This document shows positions 35,101 to 46,527 of a DNA stretch of 64,000 nucleotides, one piece after another. A model generated the notes under the pieces. That model made no database searches. It saw only the letters and a list, made by a program, of their open reading frames with translations, and had not been told where the DNA came from. The position numbers and the translations under genes were made by a program. Position 1 is the stretch's first letter. Each line of letters opens with the position of its first letter. The DNA comes from Proteles cristata cristata. Taxonomy: Eukaryota; Chordata; Mammalia; Carnivora; Hyaenidae. Location of the stretch: contig JAESUZ010005462.1 in assembly GCA_017311185.1 (NCBI GenBank), forward strand, positions 5,022,001-5,086,000. The letters are read 5' to 3'.

Positions 35101-36664
35101 ACACAGAGATCCCCAAGGCAGCTGGCCTATTACAGAAGAAAAGGAGACAAATGACTGGAAGGGCCCATCAAGACCCATCACAGCTGAAGGTGAAGTTCAT
35201 ACAGAGAACACCACTCACTCTGCTTCCTCTCCCACATTTTCCTCAAAAGTAGAAGATAGGGTAATATTTGTATCTAAACCTAAACATTTTTTAAGTTTAA
35301 TGTTGTCTATGATGACTGGGATCCTACATGTAAGAAAAGTTTGTGTCTTGTTTGTTAATATAATGATAAGCAGCCCACTTAGCTGCATTACAGGAATCAT
35401 TGAAGCACTGGGCAGGAGTGATATGATAACCAAATCACACAGTGGTGAGTAAGACCTGGGGTGAGATGGCCCAAGCAACACAAGGACAGGAATGACTGAA
35501 ATCTTTGCACGCTTCTTAACTTAATGTCCCGGCTTTAAAGTTTGCATTTCTTGGTCTTTCTGCCAGGAAAGGCTTTAACATGTCATCATTTATAGAGAAC
35601 AGTAATGTGTTAGCAACATGAAAAAAGCATAAGTCAGTACATGAGATTAACCAAGGGCATTTAGTATATGTTTCTTATCCAGAAGAAAGGCAGAACTGGA
35701 GAAGCCCTGGGCTGAACCACATCTACACACTTCTCAACAAGGCTGAAATTGCACAAGGGGATCCAGCCAGGTTTCAAACAGGGATTTGCTTATTTGCTTG
35801 AGGCTTATGGTAGGTCAGAGAAAATATTTTCTAAAGATTAAATACTCCCTTATAGTCTATATAATCTGACCATCAGATAATGGAAGGTGGAAGGAATTAG
35901 CACTCACTCTAGAGTGGGCAGAGGGTGTTTAGTGTTTAGTGTTTAGTCCTTTGGGGGAAGGGATTTTCTTTAGGACCTGCTTTGTTCCATTTCTTCAAAT
36001 TTAATCCATGAACTGTCTTTTTAAAAAATCCTTAAATGCATTACACTATTTCCCTTAATATATCATTGCTAATTGAAGTTACACAGTAAAAGATGGAAAA
36101 TCTCTAATGAAGTCAATAATCGATTAAGAAGTTAATTCTTCTTAGTTAATTAAATCTGCCATTCATTTGATAAACACCATGCCACGAAGCAGCATGACAG
36201 GTGCTGTGGAAAGATGGGAAGAGAGAGGTATTTGGTGTCTCACCAAGGAGTGGTATGCCCCACAGGTAGTGTGAGGAGTGTTTTAGATGGTGCAGTGATG
36301 GTCATTTTTATTTCAATCATTATTTATTTTAAATGGATATTGGAAAATATACAACAAGCACATCAAATTTGTATCTTTTGCCAATTTTTATTGCTTACTT
36401 ACAATGATGCTAAAGTAAACATTTAAATTTGAAAAGTGAGTCCACCTAAAGATTTTAAGAAAATAACAATACTTTAAAATGTATTTTAAGAAGTCACATT
36501 TTAAATAGATATTGAATGAATAAATAATATTAGCCAGAGATTTTAATTAGGTAATATATAAATAATCATAAAATTTTAAGTGCAGTATATATGTGACTAC
36601 TGAAATAAGCTACCATCTCTAACTCTCAAAGGAGTTTATAATAAATACTGAGTTTAAAATAATA
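32152..36664. other. 4.5 kb intergenic, no gene or repeat recognised
   Basis: Longest transposon-poor stretch outside the IRF4 region. Open frames up to ~120 codons (33377-33715, 33927-34289, 34473-34766) occur on both strands without domains, start context or splice support. A triple gtgtttagt tandem lies at 35927-35946. Confidence 0.55.
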
Positions 36665-36810
36665 ATAATAACCAATGGTTCCATAGCACTATGTCCCAGA
36701 CGTTATTCTTGACAGTTTACTCACTAATCCTGACAATGATCCCATGAAGTAAATGCTCATCTTACAGAATAAACTAAAAGACAGACTTTCATAGCAGAAA
36801 GATAGAGTAC
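36665..36810 (-). mobile_element. MIR SINE remnant, reverse
   Basis: cactaatcctgacaatgatcc, atgaagtaaatgctcatc and acagaataaact: reverse MIR. Confidence 0.65.
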
Positions 36811-36819
36811 CTGGCATAG

Positions 36820-37010
36820 GATGAGCAGGGATTATGTTCTTTCCCTGACACTTGTTAACCATGCAACCTTATGAGGTACTTACCTCCTGGCCCTCAGTTT
36901 CTCCTTTGCTAAGGTGAGAAATACAACACCTGTCCTCTAGGATTACTTTGAGGATCACATGAGCTGATACATATTAAAGCACTTAGTACCCACTAAATGG
37001 TAATTTAATG
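36820..37010 (+). mobile_element. MIR SINE
   Basis: taaccatgcaaccttatgagg, cctcagtttctcc, caacacctgtcctc and tgaggatcacatgagc follow the MIR consensus. Confidence 0.75.
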
Positions 37011-37282
37011 AGATTTTAAATGGGGGTTAGGCAGATCTTAATGTGAAAAATCAGATCCTTGGATTTTCGCTTACTCAAGTCTTGGTGTTCTCTTTGCTTC
37101 TAGTCTCTTTCTCCATCTAAAGGGATAGGCTCCCATCTGTGGGACTCATCTTAGTGAAAAAATGCCAAAGGTCTTAGAAAGTATAGGTTTGATGCTGGTG
37201 GGAAGCTCACCACCTATGTGAATGGGGTAAACTGTCACCTCTCAGACTCATTCCGTCAACTACAGCTTGGCATCAATATAAA

Positions 37283-37424
37283 CAGGTAAGGCTTTGAAAT
37301 CAGAAAGATCTGGATTAGAATCCTAGCTTTGCTTCTTAGTAGTTGTTCAACATTAGGCTACTGCCTTCAGGTTTCTGAGCCTCCTCATTTTAAAAATGGG
37401 GATGAAAATAATTCCTTCTTAAAG
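37283..37424 (+). mobile_element. MIR SINE
   Basis: gctttgaaatcagaaagatc, tagaatcctagctttgc, gagcctcctcatttt and aaaatggggatgaaaataa: clear MIR. Confidence 0.8.
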
Positions 37425-37620
37425 GTCATCACTGACCACTCCCACCCCTGGCTGGTGAAGGTGCCCTGACCACAGCACCTACATAGCCCATGCCATACCT
37501 ATGTCAGCCCATGATACCTTCAAGGCTAGGATGTTGTCCTGTTGAAGCTGTGTATCCTTGGAAACCAGCAGAGGGCCAGGAACATGCTGAATATTCAGGA
37601 GATGTTTGTTGAGTTAACAA
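37425..37620 (+). mobile_element. L2 3' end
   Basis: tcactgaccactcccacccc and the terminal ggccaggaacatgctga, then ggagatgtttgttgag, fit the L2 3' end. It abuts the MIR. Confidence 0.6.
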
Positions 37621-37659
37621 TTAAAAAACAAAAACAAAAAAAAAAAAACCCAAAAAGTT

Positions 37660-37750
37660 TTGTAATGTAACAAGTGTTTGAGAGAATGTAACAAGTGTTT
37701 GAGAGAATGTGGAGAAATGTAACAAGTGTTTGAGAGAATGTGGAGAAATT
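37660..37750. repeat. Three tandem copies of a 21-31-bp L1 segment
   Basis: The unit gtaacaagtgtttgagagaa occurs three times; the last two copies also carry tgtggagaaat. This is a local duplication of L1 sequence, not an independent satellite. Confidence 0.95.
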
Positions 37751-38001
37751 GGAGCCCTTTTGCATTGTTGGTAGGAATGTGAAATGGTGCACCTGCTATC
37801 AAAACCATATAGGATCCTCAAAAAATTAACATAGAATTACCATATCATCTGGCAATTCCACATATATCCCAAAAAAACTGAAAGCAGGGTCTTGGACAGA
37901 TATTTGTACCTCCATGTTTATAGCAGGATGATTTACAATAGCCAAAAGTTGGAAGCCACCCAAATGTTCATTCATAGAAGTGGATAAAGAAATTGTGGAT
38001 G

Positions 38002-38360
38002 TTTCTCATTGCAATGAGAAACAATGAAATCTGGCCATGTGTAGCAACATGGATGGACCTTGAGGGTGTTATGCTGAGCAAAATAAGTCAGGCAGAGAAG
38101 GACAAATATCATATGTGTGCACGTATAGGAGGATTAGGAGGAACTTAACAGAGGACCATAGGGGAGAAGAAGGGCGGAAATGATGGGGGAAAGGGAGAGA
38201 GGCAAACCATGAGAGACTCTTGAATGCTGACAAAAACTGAGGACTGATGGATGTGGGGAGGAGGGGGGATGGGCATGGAGGAGGACACTTGTGGGGATGA
38301 GCACTGAGTGTTATGTGGAAACTAATTTGACAATAAACGATTTGTAAAAAAAAAAAAAAT
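38002..38360 (+). mobile_element. Young L1 tail, 5'-truncated, with perfect TSD
   Basis: ORF2 terminus (aatgagaaacaatgaaatctg) and the carnivore L1 3'UTR ending ttgacaataaacgatttg plus an A tail. The TSD agaaattgtggatg is at 37988-38001 and 38361-38374. Confidence 0.95.
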
Positions 38361-38830
38361 AGAAATTGTGGATGAACATGGATGAACCTTGAGAACATTA
38401 TGCTAAGTGAAATAACCCAGTCACAAAAGGACACAAATATTGTATTATTTCTCTTATATGAGATACCTAGGGTAGTCAAATTCATAGAGACAGAAAGTAG
38501 AATGGGGTTTACCAGAGGCTGGAGGGAGGTGGGAAAGGATTGAATGTTTAATGAGTGCAGAGTTTCAGTTTCATAAGATGAAAGAGATCTGTGGTGGTGG
38601 TTGTACAACAGTGTGAATGTACTTAATAACACTGAACTGTACACTTGAAAATGATACATTTTGCTTTTTGTGTGTTTGGCCACCATTTATATGTATATAT
38701 CAGTCTCTAACAAGAGAAACAAAAGCAAAATTAAACTATTGGGACTACATCAAAATAAAAAGCTTTTGCATACCAAAGGAAACCATTAAGAAAACAAAAA
38801 GGCAAACTACTGAATGAGAAAATATTTTCA

Positions 38831-39005
38831 GGGTGTCTGGGTGGCTCAGTTTGTTGAGAGTCTGACTCTTGATTTCAGCTCAGATTGTGATCCCAGGATC
38901 AATCCCTGATTCAGGCTCTGGGCTAGGCATGGAGCCTTCCTGAGATTCTCTCTCTCTGCCTCTCTCTCCTGTTCTCTCTCTAATATAAAATTTAAAAAAC
39001 ATTTT
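38831..39005 (+). mobile_element. Older carnivore SINE
   Basis: Head ggtgtctgggtggctcag, degenerate tRNA body and CT tract with an A-rich tail. Inserted in the old L1. Confidence 0.88.
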
Positions 39006-39127
39006 AAAAAAGAGACAAGATATTTGCAAATGATAATTCTGATAAAAGGTTAATATTCAAAATATACTTAAAAACTTATACAGTTCAACACCAACAAAAC
39101 AAATATTCCAAATAAAAATGGGCAGAG

Positions 39128-39318
39128 GAGGGGCATTTGGGTGGGCAGCTGGTTAAACAATGGACTCATGATTTAACGGGGCACGAGATTGATCCCCAAA
39201 TTGGGCTCCACACTAACAGCATGGAACATACTTAGGATTCTCTCTCCTTCTCTCTCTTCTACTCCCCTATCTTCTTCTTCTTATCTCTCTCTCAAAATAA
39301 ATGAATAAACCTTAAAAA
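39128..39318 (+). mobile_element. Highly diverged carnivore SINE
   Basis: ggggcatttgggtgggcagc with a CT tract and aaataaatgaataaa tail. Flanks aaaatgggcagagg and aaaatgggcagaag are the probable target duplication. Confidence 0.8.
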
Positions 39319-40185
39319 AATGGGCAGAAGATCTGAATAGAGATTTGTCCGAGAAGATACATAGATGGCCAATAGACTCATGAAAAGATGCTCAATATCA
39401 CCAGTCATCAGGGAAATTTTAATTAAACTCACAATGAGATATAATTTTGCATCTCTCAGAGTGGCTAAAACCAAAAACACAAGAAATAACAACTGTTGGT
39501 GAGGATAGGGAGAAAAAGGAATACTGATACACTGTTGGTTGGAAGGCAAATTGTGCAGCCACTGTGGAAAACAGTAAGGAATTTCTTCAAAATATTAAAA
39601 ATAGAATTACCATATCATCCAATAATTCCACTATTGGATATCTACCCAAAGAAAACAAAAAGACTAATTTGAAGTGATATATGCACACATACGTATATTC
39701 CAGCATCATTTACGTTACATTAGCCATGATATGGAAGCAATTCAAATGTCCATAGATAAGATAGATGAATGGATAAAGAAGATGTGGTATACATATTGGA
39801 ATATATATCATATACATTTTGGAACATAATGGAATATTTTTCAACCATAAAGAATAATGAAATCTTACCACTTGCAACAACATGGATGGACCTAGAGGGT
39901 ATAATGCTAATAAGTCCCAGAAAGACAAATACCATAAGATTTCACTGATATGTGGAATTTAAGAAACAAAATAAAAAACCAAACAAAGAAAAAAAACAGA
40001 CAAACAAAAACTAGACTCTTAAATACAGAGAACAAACTGGTGGTTGCCAGAGTTTGGTAGGGGGTAATGGGTGAAATAGATAAAGAGGACTAAAAATACA
40101 TTTACCTTCATGAGCACTGAGGAATGTATAAAATTGTTGACACTTTATATTGTACACCTGAAACATAACACTGTACATTAACGAT

Positions 40186-40232
40186 ACTGGAATGAATAAC
40201 TGAATGAATGAATGCAAGAGTGAATGAATAAA
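40186..40232. repeat. (TGAA)n tract at an L1 tail
   Basis: Imperfect gaatgaat repeats directly following the old L1 3' end. Confidence 0.85.
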
Positions 40233-41655
40233 GTGTTCTTTTCCTTCCTATTTTCAAGCAACCCCAAGTGTTGCCATTCACATGAAAGTAAACAGTGGAG
40301 CCAAAGGCAAAGTGTGGAGCCTAGAGGAGTAAAAGAAGATGGGGTATGATAGAGGGACCTCCTTAGGGACGGTGGGGGATGGGGATGAAAGAGGGCCACA
40401 GCCACATCCAGGAAGCCTAGACAATGCTCATCTTCAATATGATAGCTGAGAGGGACATACCATTCATCTTTGAGAGATGATGAGTGGGAGAGAAAGGGCA
40501 TCCAAGGGGAAATAAAAAAAAAAAAAGAGAGAGAAAAGCAGGGAAGAAAAAGTTCTCTCCTTTTCCTTCCCTCACAGCCAGGAAGGAGCTTCCTGTGGCA
40601 GAAAAGGTCCATTCATGTGCTATGTCCCCTGGAAATGCAATGGGTAAGAAAGGAAATACACACACATGTTTAAAGAAACCTACAAATTTAGAAGGAAACA
40701 TATAAGCTTTTGTAGGTTTTTTATCTGATAACAAAATAAGTGATCATTGAAGAATTTTGGAAAATATAAAAGGTTCACACAAGAAAATTAAAAACTGCCA
40801 TCACTCCACCACTTATAAAAATCTATCACATTGTTTTGAAATCTGCTCTCTTTTCACATAACAAAGTAACAAACATTTTTCCATGTCATAAAATACTTGC
40901 ATGTCATAAAAATTTTTAAGTTGTTACATAACATTTCATTCTAGAGATGGCCCATCATTTAGCTAATACCCCTTTGGACACTGTTGGACCTATTAGGCAG
41001 ATCCATGTGAGTTCATGCATCTGACTAATAAGGGTCAGACGCTGCTCCAAATACTGGGTACACAATAGTAAACCCAGCTTCTATCTTCAAGAAGTTTATG
41101 TTAGGGAAGAAAAATTAATAAGTAGGCAATTACAATAAAGAATGGTCAGTATTGTACTATAGACACAGTAAATACAAATCTAAGTATATAGTGAAAGATT
41201 TTAAGAAATATAACCCATATTTTCTTTAACAATATAATTTTCATCTTACCTCTTATTCCACAAGGAAAATGAAAACTCAATCTCAATTCACTTTGTATCT
41301 CTTAAGTTGACACTAAATTTGGCACTGCTTCTTTAGGGCCCAGGGAGGTGGTAGAGGGATAAAATGGAGAGGGTGGTCTGGCCCTCAGTGAGGTCTCCAC
41401 TCAAACACATCCTGGGATGCCCACCATCCAGTCTGATGGTCACTGGCCCAAACAGGTTACCATAAGGTTCTCCTTCAGTCCTTCCCTTCTGACATTCCAT
41501 AACTTGTGCTTCCTCACTATTCATTTAAACAACTTTTCTCAAGTTTCCTTATCCCCTAAAGGCTCTTTTGAAAGAGGTAGTGAAGAGTTATTTCTTAAAT
41601 TTAAATTTAAGTTAATATTCTAATATACAGTGTAGTCTTGGTTTCAGAAGAACTT
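40233..41655. other. Unassigned intergenic sequence
   Basis: No gene. 40730-41000 is AT-rich and may be an ancient LINE remnant; not named. Confidence 0.45.
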
Positions 41656-41961
41656 GTGATACATCTCTTAAACAAAACACCCAGTGCTTGTCCAAAAAAG
41701 TGCCCTCCTTAATGCCCATCACCCATTTAACCAATTCCCACCCTACCACTTTCCCTCTGGCAACATTCAGTTTGTTCTCTGTATTTAAGAGTCTCTTTGG
41801 GCCCCTGGGTGGCTTAGTCGGTTAAGCGTCTGACTTTCGCTTAGGTCATGATCTCACGGTTAGTGGGTTCAAGTCCAGCTCTGTGCTGACTGCCAGGTCA
41901 GAGCCTGGAGACTATTTCAGAGTCTATATCTCCCTCTCTCTCTGACCCTCCCCTGCTCACG

Positions 41962-42004
<43 letters not shown>

Positions 42005-42340
42005 AGAAATAAACATATTTTTAAAAAAGAGTCTCTTATGGTATGCCTCCCACTCTGTTTTTCTCTTATTTTTCCTTCCCTTCCCTTATATTCATGTGTT
42101 GTATTTCTCAAATTCCATATGAGTGAAATCACATATCCATTTTTTTCCTGACTGATTTTTTTTCATAGCATAATACCCTCTAGATCCATCCAAGTGGTTA
42201 CAAATGACAAGATTTCATTTCTTTTTCATTGCAAAATAATATTCTATTATATGTATACCACATATTCCCTATCCATTCATCAGTTGATGGACATCTGGGC
42301 TCTTTCCATAATTTGGCTATTGTTTCTTTTTCTTTATCTT
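41656..42340 (-). mobile_element. Old carnivore L1, 3' part (left flank of the nested stack)
   Basis: Reverse 3'UTR (aaaacacccagtgcttgtcc, caacattcagtttgttctc) and reverse ORF2 C-terminus (catcagttgatggacatc, ctctttccataatttggct). It is interrupted by a SINE (41798-42026), then by the full-length L1, and resumes at about 51909. This is the outermost layer. Confidence 0.85.
41798..42026 (+). mobile_element. Felid SINE with expanded (TC)n
   Basis: Head gggcccctgggtggcttagt, a 13-bp shortening in the tRNA-related part (caagtccagctctgtg), and a (TC)n run of about 20 units (41961-42002). The TSD aagagtctctt is at 41787-41797 and 42027-42037. Confidence 0.94.
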
Positions 42341-42344
42341 CTTT

Positions 42345-42612
42345 ATTTTTATTTTTACAAATAGTTTATTGTCAAGTTGGTTTCCATATAACACCCAGTG
42401 CTCATCCCCACAGGTGCCCTCCTCCATACCCATCAGTCCTCAGTTTGTTCTCAGCATTCAAGAGTCTTTCTTGTGAATGCTGACAAAAACTGAGGACTGA
42501 TGGATGTGGGGGGGAGGGAGGAATGGGCATGGAGGAGGACACTTGTGGGGATGAGCATTGGGTGTTATGTGGAAACTAATTTGACAATAAACTTATGTAA
42601 AAAAAAAAAAGA
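42345..42612. repeat. Short foldback of two L1 3' tails
   Basis: 42352-42473 is the reverse L1 3'UTR and 42474-42610 the forward 3'UTR of another copy. cagtcctcag (about 42436) and ctgaggactg (about 42491) are inverted around a spacer that is itself partly complementary. Confidence 0.9.
42474..42612 (+). mobile_element. Nested 139-bp L1 3' tail
   Basis: tgaatgctgacaaaaactg through ttgacaataaacttatg and an A tail. Flanks aagagtctttctt and aagagtcctctt are the imperfect target duplication. Confidence 0.88.
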
Positions 42613-42944
42613 GTCCTCTTGGTTTGCCTTTCTCCCTCTCCCGCACTATTTCCCCCTTTCTTCTCCCCCATGATCCTCCGTTAAGTTTCTCCTAATCCTC
42701 CTATACATGCAAACATATGATATTTGTCCTTCTCTGCCTGACTTATTTCCCTCAGCATAACACCCTCAAGGCCTATCCATGTTGCTACACATGGCCAGAT
42801 TTCATTCTTTCCCATTGCCATGTAGTATTACATCATATAGATAAGCCACATCTTCTTGATCTATTCGTCCATTGATGGACATGTAGGCTCTTTCCATGTT
42901 TCCAATTATACAGCAGTTGAGAGTGCTGCTATATAATTTTCATT

Positions 42945-43681
42945 TTACCTCTTTGGGGTACATATGCTCTTATGCATCAGCACTACTATATCCCTTGGGT
43001 AAATTCTTAGCAGTGCTATTGTTGGGTCATAGGGGAGTTCTATTGTTAATTTCCTGAGGAACCTCCACATTGTTTTCCAGAGGGGCTGCACCAGTTTACA
43101 TTCCCACAAACAGTGTAGGAGAGTGTCGGTTTTTCCACACCCTCGCCAGCATCTACAGTTCTCTGATTTGCTCATTTTAGCCACTCTGACTGGCATGAGG
43201 TGGTATCTCAGTGTGGTTTTGATTTGTATTTCCCTGATGAGGAGGAATGCTGAGCATCGTTTCATGTGTCTGTTGGCCATCTGGATGTCCTTTTTGGAGA
43301 AGTGTCAGTTCATATCTTCTGCCCAGTTCTTAACTGGGTTGTGGAGTTTGGTGAGTACCTTAAAGATGTTGGATATTAACCCTTTATCTCATAAGTCATT
43401 TGCAACTATATTTTCCCATTCCGTCGGGTGCCTATTTTATGGGTTGTTTCCTTTGTCGTACAGAAGCTTTTAATCTTGATGAAGCCGCAATCGTTTATTT
43501 TTGCTCTTGATTCTTTTGCTTTTGGGGATGTATCAAATAAGAAATCGCTGCGGTGGAGGTCAAGGAAGTTGTTTCCTGCTTTCTCCTCTAGGGTTTTGAT
43601 GGTTTCCTGTCTCACGTTCAGGTCCTGTATCCATTTTGGGTTTATTTTTGTGTATGGTGTGAGAAAATGAACTAGTTTCAT
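42945..43681 (-). pseudogene. L1 ORF2 C-terminal region of the full-length copy
   Basis: Two minus-strand frames (43280-42945 and 43681-43406) encode ORF2p C-terminal peptide, including the MANRHMKR start and the WRGCGKTD cysteine-containing segment. They are in different frames, so the reading frame is broken. Confidence 0.85.
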
Positions 43682-44156
43682 TCTTCTGCATGTTGTTGTT
43701 CAGTTCTCCCAGCACCATCTGTTAAAGCGGCTGTCTTTTTTCCGTTGGATACTCTTTCCTGCTTAATCAAAGATTAGTTGGCTGTATACCTTTGGGTCCA
43801 ATTCTCAGTTCTCTCTATTCTATTCCCTTGGTTTATATGTCTGTTTTTGTTTCAATACCATACTGTCTTCATGATGGCTAAAGTCTCGGATGGTGATATC
43901 TCCCGGTTTGGATTTATTCTTCAGTATTACTTTGGCTATTCAAGGTCTTTTGTGGTTCCATACAAATTTTAGGATAGTTTGTTTTAGTTTTGAGAAGTAT
44001 GCTGGTGCAATTTTGATTGGATTGCATTGAATGTGTAGATTGCTTAGGGTAGTAATGACATTTTAATAATTCCTTCTTACGGATGCAAATATCCTCAACA
44101 AGATACTTGTATATCGAATCCAGCAGCACATAAAAAGAATCATCCACCAAGATCAA

Positions 44157-44477
44157 GTGGGATTCATTCCTGGGTTACAGGGCTGGCTCAACATTCGCAA
44201 ATCAATCAATATGATACATCACATCAACAAAAGAAAAGATAAAAACCATATGATTCTGTCAATAGATGCAGAAAAAGCATTTGACAAAATACAGTATCGC
44301 TTCTTAATAAAGACCCTTGAGAAAGTCAGGATAGAAGGAACCTACTTAAACATCATAAAAGCCATCTATGAGAAGCCTTCAGATAACATCCTCTTCAATG
44401 GGGAAAAACTGAGAGCTTTCCCCCTGAGATCAGGAACACGACAGGGATGTCCACTCTCACCACTGTTGTTTAAATAG
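44157..44477 (+). pseudogene. L1 ORF2 RT fragment (fingers/palm)
   Basis: Encodes the RT part from [10 protein letters not shown] through [13 protein letters not shown] and [14 protein letters not shown], then a stop at 44475. The catalytic FADD lies further on (44564-44575) in a broken frame. The enzyme would be truncated. Confidence 0.9.
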
Positions 44478-45180
44478 TGCTGGAAGTCCTAGCATCAGCC
44501 ATAAAACAACAAAAGGAAATCAAAGGTATCAGAATTGGCAAAGAGGAAGTCAAACTTTCACTCTTCGCAGATGACATGACACTCTACATCGAAACCCGAC
44601 AGACTCCACCAGAAGCCTACTAGAATTGATCCAAGAATTCAGCCAAGTTGCAGGGTACAAAGTCAACGTACAGAAATTGGTTGCATTTTTATACACTAAC
44701 AATGAAACAACAGAAAGAGAAACCAAGAAACTGATTCCATTCACAGTTGCACAAAAAAAACCATAAAATACCTAGAAATAAGCCTAACCAAGGATACAAG
44801 CGATCTATATGATGAAAACTATAGAAAACTTCTGAAGGAAATTGAAAAAGACACAAAGAAATGGAAAAACATTCCATGCTCATGGATAGGAAGAATAAAT
44901 ATAGTTAAGATGTCATTACTACTCAAAGCAATCTACACATTCAACGCAATCCCAATCAAATTGCACCAGCATACTTCCCAAAACTAGAACTATCCTAAAA
45001 TTTGTATGGAACCACAAAAGACCTTGAATAGCCAAAGTAATACCAAAAAATAAAACCAAAACAGGATGTATCGCCATCCTAGACTTTAACCTCTACTACA
45101 AAGCTGTCATCATCAAGACAGTATGGTATTGGCACAAAAACAGACACATAGACCAATGGAACAGAATTGAGAATTCAGAA

Positions 45181-46200
45181 GTGGACCCAAAAGTATACAG
45201 CCAACTAATCTTTGACAAAGCAGGAAAGAATATTCAATGGAAAAAAGACAACCATTTTAACAGATGGTGTGGGGAGAACTGTACAACAACATGCAGAAGA
45301 ATGAAACTAGATCATTTTCTCACACCATGCACAAAAATAAACTCAAAATGGATAAAGGACCTGAACGTGAGACAGGAAACTATCAACACCCTAGAAGAGA
45401 AAGCAGGAAACAACCTCCTTGACCTCCACCGCAGCAACTTCTTACTTGACACATCCCCAAAAGCAAGGGAATCAAGAGCAAAAATAAACGATTGGGACCT
45501 CATCAAGATTAAAAGCTTCTGCACAGTAAGGGAAACAACCCAGAAAACTAATAGGCAACCAACAGAATGGGAAAAGATAGTTGCAAACGACATATCAGAT
45601 AAAGGGTTAATATCCATAATCTTTAAGGACTCACCAAACTCCACACCCGAAAAACAAACAACCCAGTGAAGAAATGGGCAGAAGATATGAACAGACACTT
45701 CTCCAAAGAGGACATCCAGATGGCCAACAGACACATGAAACGATGCTCAGCATCCTCCTCATCAGGGAAATACAAATCAAAACCACACTGAGATACCACT
45801 TCACGCCAGTCAGAGTGGCTAAAATGAGCCAATCAGAGAACTCTAGATGCTGGTGAGGATGTGGAGAAACGGGCACCTCCTACACTGTTGGTGGGAATGT
45901 AAACTGGTACAGCCCCTCTGGAAAACAGTGTGGAGGTTCCTCAGGAAACTAACAATAGAACTCCCCTATGACCCAGCAATAGCACTGCTAGGAATTTACC
46001 CTAGATATACAGAAATGCTGATGCATGGGAGCACATGTACCCCAATGTTCATAGCAGCACTCTCCACAATAGCTAAAACATGGAAAGAGCCTACGTGTCC
46101 ATCAACAGATGAATGGATCAAGAAGATGTGGTTTATCTATACCATGGAATACTACATGGCAATGAGAAACAATGAAATCTGGCCATGTGTAGCAACATAG
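45181..46200 (+). pseudogene. L1 ORF2 thumb/C-terminal remnants
   Basis: Frames 45181-45669, 45674-45856 and 45847-46200 together read through the ORF2p C-terminus ([41 protein letters not shown]) but need frame changes between them. Not a host gene. Confidence 0.88.
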
Positions 46201-46527
46201 ATGGACCTTGAGGGTGTTATGCTGAGTGAAATAAGTCAGGCAGAGAAGGACAAATATCATATGTTTGCACGTATAGGAGGATTAGAAGGAACTTAACTGA
46301 GGACCATTTGGGAGAAGAAGGGGAGAAATGGTGGGGGAAAGGGAGAGAGGCAAACTATGAGAGACTCTTGAATGCTGAGAAACAAACTGAGGACTAATAG
46401 ATGTGGGGGGAGGGAGGATATGGGCATGGAGGAGGGCACTTGTGGGGATGAGCACTGGGTGTTATTTGGAAGCTAATTTGACAATAAACTATTTGTAAAA
46501 AAAAATAAATTTTAAAAAATTAAAAAA

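Larger units (their letters stand above)
37655..38690 (+). mobile_element. Old L1 3' end with a younger L1 tail inside
   Basis: ORF2 C-terminal decay (ttgttggtaggaatgtgaaa, cacccaaatgttcattc) runs to 37987 and resumes at 38375 (gaaccttgagaacattatgc), ending with the old 3'UTR (cactgaactgtacacttg). A local triplication lies at its left end. The younger insert is 38002-38360. Confidence 0.85.
38700..40185 (+). mobile_element. Second old L1, ORF2 C-terminus to 3'UTR
   Basis: It starts in ORF2 (gggactacatcaaaataaaa) and proceeds through gcatctctcagagtggct and aatgtccatagataagat to the 3'UTR (attgtacacctgaaacataac). Stops and indels throughout. Two SINEs interrupt it. Confidence 0.85.
44076..46527 (+). 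mobile_element. 5'-truncated L1 (2.45 kb) inside the full-length L1
   Basis: Starts abruptly in the ORF2 RT domain (atgcaaatatcctcaac) and ends in a complete 3'UTR with A-rich tail near 46500-46527. The host L1 sequence on both sides is attcctt-ctta (44062-44075) and attcttctaa (46529-46538), an imperfect target duplication. It points opposite to its host. Confidence 0.92.

Noticed and set aside
38069..38686. 205-codon minus-strand frame
   Set aside because: Antisense of L1 3'UTRs; the same proline/serine-rich antisense peptide recurs at every young L1 tail.
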